From Promethearchaeota archaeon (GTDB lineage Archaea; Asgardarchaeota; Lokiarchaeia; Sigynarchaeales; SOKP01), in assembly GCA_014729315.1 (NCBI GenBank), contig WJKD01000734.1:1-8993 (forward strand): DNA of 8,993 nucleotides, given 5' to 3'. This document shows, one piece after another, positions 1 to 5,185 of the stretch (its first letter is position 1; the number at the start of each line of letters is the position of its first letter). The notes beneath the pieces are model-generated. The model was not told the origin of the DNA, searched no databases, and was given only the letters and a program-made list of their open reading frames with translations. The position numbers and the translations under genes are program-made.

Positions 1-229
1 GTACATAACTTTCTAATAAGAATCTGAATCGTTCTTGTCCTCCGAAGTCCCAGAGCTGCAAGGTACATTGTTTTCCGTCTACTTCGATTTCCTTAAGGAA
101 AAATTCAACGCCGATAGTCATTTTTGTTTCGGCGGAAAACTTTCCTTCGACATATCGGTGAAGGAGTGTGGTTTTTCCAACACCACCTTCCCCTGCTGTC
201 AATATTTTCAGAATAAACTTTTTCGGCAT
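1..229 (-). CDS. Ras/Rab-family small GTPase, N-terminal part (runs off the window)
   Basis: The reverse strand encodes 76 residues from an ATG at 229-227 and stays open to the window edge, so the C-terminal half, including the NKxD and SA-type guanine-binding motifs, is not visible. A P-loop lies near residues 13-21 (GEGGVGKTT), a switch I threonine follows in MTIGVEF, and switch II reads WDFGGQERF. This is the Ras/Rab/Arf superfamily pattern, with the Gln of G-G-Q-E that normally positions the catalytic water. No signal peptide or N-terminal glycine for myristoylation is present, so the visible part looks cytosolic. Such GTPases are greatly expanded in Asgard archaea; the specific partner cannot be read from sequence. 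The protein translated from the opposite strand here is a shadow and is not called. Confidence 0.93.
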   Translation of the reverse strand, partial: MPKKFILKILTAGEGGVGKTTLLHRYVEGKFSAETKMTIGVEFFLKEIEVDGKQCTLQLWDFGGQERFRFLLESYV

Positions 230-258
230 CTACGAGACCAGAGATTATAATTAAGCTT

Positions 259-270
259 TAATTATATAGA
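259..270 (-). promoter_or_regulatory. TATA-like box for the small GTPase gene
   Basis: On the minus strand the sequence TCTATATAATTA is centred about 36 bases upstream of the GTPase ATG. With an archaeal TATA-to-start distance of about 26 bases, transcription would begin about 10 bases before the start codon, giving a nearly leaderless mRNA. No Shine-Dalgarno-like purine run precedes the ATG, which fits. The background is very AT-rich, so the call is tentative. Confidence 0.4.
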
Positions 271-337
271 TTTAATTTAAAAATTTGTAAAAATATTCTT
301 AATACATACTTGAGAGTACATATTAATTCTTTTAATT

Positions 338-392
338 GTAAATAATATTTTTTATTTTTCTTTTTTTGTTTTTAATTCGTGTAAATAATATT
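338..392 (+). repeat. Short direct repeat GTAAATAATATT (two exact copies, one weaker)
   Basis: GTAAATAATATT occurs at 338-349 and again at 381-392, 43 bases apart, each copy preceded by a TTTAATT-like run. A degenerate third copy (GTGTAAATTATTC) starts near 473. The spacing of about 43 and then about 92 bases could suggest a repeated protein-binding site upstream of the cupin gene. However, the region is so AT-rich that chance or slippage is a reasonable alternative. Confidence 0.3.
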
Positions 393-513
393 CGTTATTA
401 AAAATTTTTACTTCGGTGTTAATTTATCTTTTTTTTTAAAGCTTTTTTCTATAATTATCGTTCTTTTTTCTAGTGTAAATTATTCTTTATAATTTTAATT
501 TTTACAAAATCTT

Positions 514-525
514 TTATTTAAATAT
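514..525 (+). promoter_or_regulatory. Possible TATA box for the cupin gene
   Basis: TTATTTAAATAT is the best TATA-like word upstream of the cupin gene. It would put the transcription start near 546 and give a leader of about 55 bases. An A-rich stretch at 545-572 could hold a closer box giving a nearly leaderless message; the sequence does not decide between them. Confidence 0.25.
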
Positions 526-601
526 GCGTAGTTTTATGCTTGCCAAAAAAATAATAAAAATAAACATAAAACTAAAATAGCTTCAATTATGTGAAGATAA
601 T

Positions 602-883
602 ATGAAGATGAAAAAAAAGAAACCGAGTGAGGAACAATTAGACAACCTCAAAGTGAAGACATGGGGTACATGGAGTAAAGAGGTAAGCGAATTTCCATGG
701 TCCTACGATGAAACTGAAACGTGTTATATCTTAGAGGGAGAAGTAGAAGTTGAAGCTGAAGATGGTGAAAAAATAGAGTTCCAAAAGGGAGACCTTGTTC
801 AATTTCCCAAGGGGCTTAAATGTACCTGGAAAGTGAAGAAACCTGTAAGAAAATACTATAATTTTGGCGATTTAGACATTTAG
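602..883 (+). CDS. Small single-domain cupin (Cupin_3/DUF861, TM1112-like)
   Basis: This 93-residue protein is one small beta-barrel domain. After a lysine-rich start (MKMKKKK), it follows the Cupin_3 pattern closely: FPWSYDETETCYILEGEVEV (residues 31-50), then the turn DGEKIEFQKGD and FPKGLKCTWKV, ending in PVRKYYNF. It resembles, from memory, the Thermotoga maritima cupin TM1112, whose function is unknown. The protein contains no histidine, so the usual His-rich cupin metal site is absent; any ligand set would have to use Glu, Asp, Tyr or Cys. A second in-frame ATG lies two codons downstream at 608. The gene stands alone, divergent from the GTPase and convergent with the membrane protein at 1019. 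The substrate is unknown and enzymatic activity should not be assumed. Confidence 0.85.
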   Translation: MKMKKKKPSEEQLDNLKVKTWGTWSKEVSEFPWSYDETETCYILEGEVEVEAEDGEKIEFQKGDLVQFPKGLKCTWKVKKPVRKYYNFGDLDI

Positions 884-911
884 GTTCTGTATACATGTCA
901 TAAATATTTTA

Positions 912-926
912 TCTTTTTTTTCCTTT
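912..926 (+). terminator. T-rich terminator after the cupin gene
   Basis: An eight-base T run followed by CC and TTT lies about 30 bases past the cupin stop codon. Archaeal RNA polymerase can terminate on such U-tracts without a hairpin, and none is visible here. It also falls between convergent genes, where termination is expected. Confidence 0.4.
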
Positions 927-1018
927 CAATTTATTACTTGGTTAAATTAATTGTCTCAATCAATACGATAGTGATCGATATAGGAATTTATAAATAAGCA
1001 ACCTCCGTATATAACGAT

Positions 1019-1567
1019 TTAAATATCTTGGAATCGTAGTTTTTCCCTTCGCTCCTGAACCGATATTTCCCTTTCACCCAAGCGATCTAGGTCCCTCAAT
1101 GTTTCAATAATAGTTTTAACTTCGTCTCTCGTTTCCAATTCTAATTTCTTTAAAATCTCTAAAATCTCCTTATCACTATAACCCTTTTTATAAAATTCAA
1201 CGAGTTTGTTTATTACGTCCGCATGGTAAAATATGTAGTGTTTGTTCAAAAAGATTATTAACCAAGCCTTTTTTTCTTGCTGCTGAGATAAATTAAACAT
1301 TTTTTCTTGAATATCTCTGATATTTTTTTTCATTTTTCTCGCAACAAACTCGTCTTGAACACGGTAATATTCTTTAAGAAATCTTAATAGTTTATTTCTA
1401 AAGAATAGTCTTGGAACAAAGGACAACGCGAACAAACATAAAGCAATAATCGTTATAACGAGTGCCGCTATCTGATTATAAAATGCAACAATAATAATTA
1501 TCAGAACGAGTATTAGGAACCATTTTCTTCCAATCGATTTCAAGAAAACTATGTATTTTTTTGCCAT
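1019..1567 (-). CDS. Two-helix membrane protein with helical cytoplasmic tail, unknown function
   Basis: I do not recognise this 182-residue protein. From the ATG at 1567-1565, two hydrophobic segments follow closely (about residues 14-30 and 33-54, separated by YNQIA). The remainder is a highly charged, mostly alpha-helical tail with coiled-coil-like stretches (residues about 60-95 and 120-170) and a segment resembling a short helical repeat (KKGYSDKEILEILKKLELE). Basic residues before the first segment favour both ends being cytoplasmic. A GTG three codons upstream (1576) is in frame and would add three residues; the ATG is preferred. It lies about 110 bases downstream of the 5S rRNA locus on the same strand, so read-through from the 5S promoter is possible. 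A separate TATA-like stretch lies near 1625-1645. Probably an Asgard-restricted family. Confidence 0.7.
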   Translation of the reverse strand: MAKKYIVFLKSIGRKWFLILVLIIIIVAFYNQIAALVITIIALCLFALSFVPRLFFRNKLLRFLKEYYRVQDEFVARKMKKNIRDIQEKMFNLSQQQEKKAWLIIFLNKHYIFYHADVINKLVEFYKKGYSDKEILEILKKLELETRDEVKTIIETLRDLDRLGEREISVQERREKLRFQDI

Positions 1568-1679
1568 AGATATCACATATCAGCCAGTAATATTAATAGT
1601 TAGTCTCATCTTTTATTGAATAAATAAATTGTTTATATTCCAGTAAATTATGTGATCTAAGTAAATATGAAATATAAGC

Positions 1680-1856
1680 ACCACATAAACAAGCGCGTCC
1701 GGGTACTATCCTCGAGTACCATGACCGTAGCCGAAGCAACAGTTTGTTATTTCCCACGTATCGCAAACGCAGTAGTATTAACAACGTATTCGAGTTTAAC
1801 TTCCGGGTTCGGGATGTTTCCGGCGCTTTAGCGAGATGCTATTATATTTATGTGGT
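1680..1856 (-). other. 5S precursor: terminal stem, small hairpin and BHB-like processing element
   Basis: The permuted 5S is bracketed by perfectly complementary ends. ACCACATAAA (1856-1847) pairs with TTTATGTGGT (1689-1680), giving 10 bp. Inside it, TAGC/GCTA (1841-1838 with 1832-1829, five-base loop) forms a hairpin. AAGCG (1828-1824) pairs with CGCTT (1695-1691), making a three-way junction. CCGG (1823-1820) can then pair with CCGG (1702-1699), leaving a three-base bulge ACG (1698-1696) on one strand and AAA (1819-1817) after CCGG on the other. A 4-bp central helix with a three-base bulge 3' of it on each strand is the geometry of archaeal BHB substrates. The inner flanking helix is poor, so this is a relaxed, half-BHB. 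A competing register, GCGC with GCGC, is also possible. The stem itself is directly visible; its processing role is inferred. Confidence 0.7.
1697..1817 (-). rRNA. Circularly permuted 5S ribosomal RNA (core)
   Basis: On the minus strand, 1817-1743 carries the normal middle and 3' part of archaeal 5S rRNA. It includes loop C and helix III 3' with the family signature CGAACCCGGAAGTTAAAC (1811-1794), helix II 3' (CTCGAATAC, 1794-1786), helix V (TGTTA 1782-1778 with TAACA 1749-1745), loop E and helix IV. Helix I 3' (CTGTTGC, 1742-1736) then runs through TTCG (1735-1732) straight into the normal 5' end: helix I 5' GCTACGG (1731-1725), loop A TCAT, helix II 5' GTACTCGAG (1719-1711) and helix III 5' CCGG (1702-1699). 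Helix II pairs across the permutation in eight of nine positions. Helix I pairs in six of seven and is capped by C(UUCG)G. The boundaries given are the predicted BHB cut points; true ends are unknown. No second, normally ordered 5S is visible nearby. The RNA should act in the large subunit central protuberance with uL18 and uL5. Confidence 0.88.
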
Positions 1857-1873
1857 TAAATATAAATGCATGC

Positions 1874-1882
1874 TAATATAGT
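1874..1882 (-). promoter_or_regulatory. TATA-like box for the permuted 5S rRNA
   Basis: ACTATATTA on the minus strand is centred about 25 bases upstream of 1853, which would start the transcript at the beginning of the terminal stem (CCACATAAA). A second candidate, TTTATATTTAA around 1866-1856, would start transcription near 1834 and cut off the 5' strand of the stem, so it fits less well. Confidence 0.4.
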
Positions 1883-1971
1883 ATGTAGAAATAATAAAAT
1901 CTAATAATTAAACTTTTTCAAAACAGAACCATTAAACTTTTAAGCTACCGTTCTCGGAGTATTGGTAAATT

Positions 1972-2541
1972 ATGCTTTATCAGCTAATTTTTAAAACCGA
2001 ATCGCAATATCAGTACTTAATTAATGCGATTATCGTTATCATTGGTAGATCATTGGATATTCTGAGCACGCGATATGTAACTAAAGAATTAAAGCTTGAA
2101 ACCAATAAAATTGCCCGAAAATTAGGCTGGAAGGGCATGGTCTTAATTCAGATCCCTCTGATTATTCTAGGAAGCTTGGATCTTTATTTTGCCTTCTTTA
2201 TCTTTGTTTGGTCTCTTTTTTTATTTGCTAATAATGTTCAAGGGAGTTGGTATATCAACGAGATTGGAGAAGAAACTTATAGAGAAGGAATTAAAGAAAC
2301 TGCAAAAAATACAAAATCTTGGAAAATATTTCTTAGTGAATTTTCTTATGTATTTTCCTTTACTATTATAGGAATTCTTATTCTAATTTTCATTTTAGTT
2401 TTCAACGACTTAATTGCGGTGTTTTTCATCTCTTTGGCTTTAATCCTCCAAGGAATTTTAGGGACTTTTAGGTCGCTAAAATATGTATTTGAATTAAGAA
2501 GAGAAGACGAAGAAACTCCCAAAGAGAAATATCAATCGTGA
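1972..2541 (+). CDS. Multi-pass membrane protein with D-x3-T...ETN...RKLGW motif, unknown function
   Basis: This 189-residue protein has about four hydrophobic segments (residues about 15-31, 56-88, possibly split in two, 121-143 and 145-166) and a charged C-terminal tail ending in EDEETPKEKYQS. Between the first two segments lies a conserved-looking motif: D29, T33, E43-T44-N45, R49 and K50-L51-G52-W53. A similar 'D..T....E.NP.A..LGW' pattern occurs in small archaeal and bacterial membrane proteins of the DUF5658 type; I assign that only as a resemblance. The ATG at 1972 is preceded by GGAG at about 12 bases, a weak ribosome-binding site. The gene diverges from the 5S locus and ends 10 bases before the convergent peptidase stop codon. 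No function is assigned. Confidence 0.75.
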   Translation: MLYQLIFKTESQYQYLINAIIVIIGRSLDILSTRYVTKELKLETNKIARKLGWKGMVLIQIPLIILGSLDLYFAFFIFVWSLFLFANNVQGSWYINEIGEETYREGIKETAKNTKSWKIFLSEFSYVFSFTIIGILILIFILVFNDLIAVFFISLALILQGILGTFRSLKYVFELRREDEETPKEKYQS

Positions 2542-2551
2542 AAATATGCTT

Positions 2552-4708
2552 TTAACTAAGTCTTTCGATTATTTCATGGTATTTTCTATTGCCTTTAAGC
2601 ATCACAAAGATTGAACTTGCGACTGCTCCTATAATTATTATCGAACCTATTATTAACGCATAAGTAGTTATGGGGTCTTCGATCGCTATTTCAAAATCAC
2701 TATCTTCTAAAATTTCGTAGTTGTTAGCCCAATCTCTCGCAACGATTAAAAAATAATGAGTCCCTGGATCCAATTTATCGATAAAAGCTTTATATTCTCC
2801 TTCTTCGTCCTTAAAACTATTAAACATCGTATAATAATCAAATTCTTCAAAATCATCTTCTTTCTCTCCTTTAAGTAAAAAAACTTTTTCTAATCCAGAT
2901 TCACTGTCTTGAACATCAACTTTAAAACATATTTCATCAGACACAGAAGGATCCTTAGGATCGCACGATTCGTCTAGAAATACGGGATTTAGACTGTCAG
3001 AATTAGTTGTAAAATTGAAGGTGGAGAGAATGAGATTATGGCCCGTGATAGTAGCATTATATGTCAAGTTCGGATTTGAGTGAACGCGCATACTTAATCT
3101 GCCATTTTTGTCAGCGTAGACAGTGCGAGAAAGTCCGTTGGATGAGGTTAGATAAACCCTGGCATAAGGTACAGGATCACTATTATTATCCATAATAACT
3201 GTCGTGTATAACTGTCCTGCATATATTGGATCAACGAAGGGATTAGACGCATTCTTTGGGACATTGGTATATATATCTACCTCTGGATCACCTAGCAAGC
3301 AATAAGTTAAGATCTGCTTCCGTTCAAAATCGTAATTAATCGATCCATCTCCTTCGATATAATAATCACTTTGCATATACGCAACTTTCGAATCATATAA
3401 AGCTCTCCCTTGCTGGAACTTTTTATTTACGAAAAATTCTTTCCAGAATAGCTTAGCGTTTCCACGATTGAGTTTTTCTAGATTAGTATCGTCAGTATAA
3501 TACCATGTTGTCCTTAAACCACCTATATAACCGATTGCCCCCGCATCTTGCGATTTTATCAATAATTCACCAATATTATCATCTGTAGCATCGTATGCTG
3601 AGGTTGAGCACGCGTCGGCATATATTAAAGATGGTTTATCGTAGTTGAGAGGATTATTGGCTTTACTTGAGGTGTAATATGTATCTTCCTTATCAGTGAA
3701 TAAAGTCGGAGAACCGTGACCTGCAAAAATTACCGTAGAATACCCATCGTTGAAATTATTTTCAAAGCTAGTCGGAGTTAGACTTGTATAGGGCTGAGAA
3801 GGTTCGTAGGAAACGAAATTGACTAAATGCGTATAATTTGTTTCTTGCTTTGTATAGTGTTGCGTTATATATTCAGTCAAACGAGATTCATCCTCACCGT
3901 CAGGCGGTTCTTCACTTATTAAATCTGATATGCCTCCCGCTAGTAGCATCTGATTCATCCACTGACCTACGTCTGGGTTAGTTTCGTACTTCAGTGTTTT
4001 GTTAATCATAACTTCGAGCTCTGCTGCGTCTCCTGCGGGCAAGCGTCCCACGTAAACTTCGGGAGTCCAGTCAATCTCGTCTACTCCATTAGAATTATCA
4101 TTTGCGTTTTCTCCGTAATTACCGTCCCCATCTTCGTCCCAATTTCCCGTTAAATCTGCGTAATAGAAATCTGTTGGTTTATCGTACTCGCCAGGAATAT
4201 CTTCTGTTTTTCCTTGACCATATCTAAGGACATCTGGATTATATACATATCTAATCGGGATAAGGTCGTTTTGAGCGTCTCCACATAATAGAACCCATCT
4301 GATGTTCTCTTTTTCGTAATAAGATTTAATCATGTTTCGAATGCGTTCCGGATTATCTGCTCCGGGATATGCAGTGTAATTATCAAGAATAATCGTTTTA
4401 ACTCCTTTTTGGTTTTTCCATTCTACAAGGGGCTCAACTGCGCTTTTGAAACCGGGTAGACCCGGAGGAACGATGACTAACATCTCGATTTTTGGATTAT
4501 ACCACAAATCGTTCAAATAATCGTAATCGATACTGGGTAGGTCGGAAAAATCCACCTCTGGATCTTCTGCTGCGACTCCTTCGGAAATTATCCCGTAGGG
4601 ATTAGATCCCGGAATTATGTAAAAGATCAAATTAGGCCCAAGAATTGACATAAGAAAAATGCCGAAAATTACGAAACAGATACGTTTTTTTAGGGTGGAC
4701 CTAACCAT
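2552..4708 (-). CDS. Secreted, membrane-anchored C25 (gingipain-like) cysteine peptidase
   Basis: The 718-residue protein begins with a basic stretch and a hydrophobic segment (about residues 10-33), a signal peptide or anchor. The peptidase region spans about 70-470. It shows the clan CD catalytic pair as hydrophobic strand plus His-Gly (STVIFAGHG, H331) and hydrophobic strand plus Cys (SLIYADACS, C367), in the order and spacing of family C25. An acidic DEDGDGNYGEN loop near 191-201, followed by VYVGRLP, is typical of C25 proteins and suggests calcium binding. After the LTYCLLGDPEV segment (about 467-477), which commonly closes the C25 domain, come two beta-rich modules, one carboxypeptidase-regulatory-like and one Ig/FN3-like (about 590-675). 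A C-terminal membrane helix (681-704) and a short basic tail follow. The active site should face outward. About eight N-glycosylation sequons are present. Cleavage specificity (Arg, Lys or other) cannot be read from the sequence. Confidence 0.88.
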   Translation of the reverse strand: MVRSTLKKRICFVIFGIFLMSILGPNLIFYIIPGSNPYGIISEGVAAEDPEVDFSDLPSIDYDYLNDLWYNPKIEMLVIVPPGLPGFKSAVEPLVEWKNQKGVKTIILDNYTAYPGADNPERIRNMIKSYYEKENIRWVLLCGDAQNDLIPIRYVYNPDVLRYGQGKTEDIPGEYDKPTDFYYADLTGNWDEDGDGNYGENANDNSNGVDEIDWTPEVYVGRLPAGDAAELEVMINKTLKYETNPDVGQWMNQMLLAGGISDLISEEPPDGEDESRLTEYITQHYTKQETNYTHLVNFVSYEPSQPYTSLTPTSFENNFNDGYSTVIFAGHGSPTLFTDKEDTYYTSSKANNPLNYDKPSLIYADACSTSAYDATDDNIGELLIKSQDAGAIGYIGGLRTTWYYTDDTNLEKLNRGNAKLFWKEFFVNKKFQQGRALYDSKVAYMQSDYYIEGDGSINYDFERKQILTYCLLGDPEVDIYTNVPKNASNPFVDPIYAGQLYTTVIMDNNSDPVPYARVYLTSSNGLSRTVYADKNGRLSMRVHSNPNLTYNATITGHNLILSTFNFTTNSDSLNPVFLDESCDPKDPSVSDEICFKVDVQDSESGLEKVFLLKGEKEDDFEEFDYYTMFNSFKDEEGEYKAFIDKLDPGTHYFLIVARDWANNYEILEDSDFEIAIEDPITTYALIIGSIIIIGAVASSIFVMLKGNRKYHEIIERLS

Positions 4709-4736
4709 ATATTATCAAGTAAAAAAAGTTTTTGAA

Positions 4737-4746
4737 CTATATTTAT
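4737..4746 (-). promoter_or_regulatory. TATA-like box for the peptidase gene
   Basis: ATAAATATAG on the minus strand is centred about 33 bases upstream of the peptidase ATG, predicting a start about 7 bases before the start codon. The same 100-base divergent spacer must also hold the promoter of the zinc-ribbon gene, for which TTTAATT near 4775-4781 is a weaker candidate giving an almost leaderless message. Confidence 0.4.
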
Positions 4747-4808
4747 CTTTATCAATGTAATAAAATAATAAGAATTTAATTGTTATTAGAGATTATTACT
4801 CTGATTTT

Positions 4809-5030
4809 ATGCCGTTGAAATATAACTATTGTCCTCATTGTAATGAACGAATTTCCTTTCGAATAGAAATGGCCGATATCGATTCCAGTCGATATCCCGC
4901 CCCCGTCTATATCAAATGCTCCCTTTGCGGAAAAACATCGACTTTTTACGTAGATAGCCGCTTGCGAGTATCCTATAAAGAATTAGAGAAGAAACCCGGT
5001 GCAATTAAGACTATAGAAACATTTAACTAG
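4809..5030 (+). CDS. Small zinc-ribbon protein, unknown function
   Basis: This 73-residue protein carries two CxxC knuckles, C8-P-H-C11 and C37-S-L-C40, separated by 25 residues. That spacing is right for a single zinc ribbon binding one Zn(II). The intervening strand contains R-YPAPVYIKC, and after the second knuckle come FYVDSRLRVSY and a lysine-rich stretch with KKPG. There is no signal peptide or membrane segment, so it is probably cytosolic and binds nucleic acid or protein. It lies 155 bases upstream of aIF2gamma on the same strand. That gap contains a good TATA-like box, so the two genes need not be co-transcribed. I do not recognise a named family; similarity to a ribosomal or transcription zinc ribbon is possible but unsupported. 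Confidence 0.78.
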   Translation: MPLKYNYCPHCNERISFRIEMADIDSSRYPAPVYIKCSLCGKTSTFYVDSRLRVSYKELEKKPGAIKTIETFN

Positions 5031-5135
5031 AAGTTACCCCGATTAAATTTAGAGATTTGTGCGAACTGTATTTGGGTTATTAATTAATTTAATAAAAAAT
5101 ACATGCTTACTTTTTATTAGGGAAAGTATTACCAC

Positions 5136-5150
5136 ATATATTTAAATTTA
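5136..5150 (+). promoter_or_regulatory. TATA-like box for the aIF2gamma gene
   Basis: ATATATTTAAATTTA lies about 43 bases before the ATG at 5186. It predicts transcription from about 5168-5172 and a leader of about 15 bases. No clear Shine-Dalgarno run is present. The position supports the long N-terminal reading of aIF2gamma, because the promoter sits just upstream of the extension rather than at the start of the GTPase domain. Confidence 0.45.
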
Positions 5151-5185
5151 AAGCATCTATTTACGACTCTAGTTTTTAGATAAAA

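Larger units (their letters stand above)
230..601. other. AT-rich intergenic region between divergent genes; no gene seen
   Basis: This 372-base spacer separates the GTPase (minus) from the cupin (plus). I find no convincing open frame, tRNA or folded RNA in it. It is dominated by T-rich runs on the plus strand and holds the presumed promoters of both flanking genes plus a short repeated word described separately. Confidence 0.5.

Noticed and set aside
35..250. A plus-strand open frame of 71 residues
   Set aside because: It is antisense to the small GTPase, whose P-loop and switch motifs are unmistakable on the minus strand.
3..600. A tRNA or other structured RNA in the 230-601 spacer
   Set aside because: No GTTCRA-type T-loop or paired arms were found; the region is low-complexity AT.
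1593..1784. A 63-residue minus-strand open frame (RSWYSRIVPGRACLCG...)
   Set aside because: It lies mostly inside the permuted 5S rRNA and is simply the RNA sequence read as codons; the structured-RNA explanation covers every base of the core.
1680..1856. Normal 5S rRNA with diverged 5' half
   Set aside because: The bases upstream of loop C (1855-1824) have no GGTCAT motif and cannot pair with helix II 3', whereas the segment after helix I 3' matches the 5' half and pairs with it.
1680..1856. Terminal inverted repeat of a small mobile element
   Set aside because: The complementary ends (1856-1847 and 1689-1680) enclose only a folded 5S RNA; there is no transposase, and no target-site duplication is evident at the flanks.
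2189..2371. A 60-residue plus-strand frame inside the 1972-2541 membrane protein
   Set aside because: It overlaps the longer frame fully, has no ribosome-binding or promoter signal and no recognisable family.
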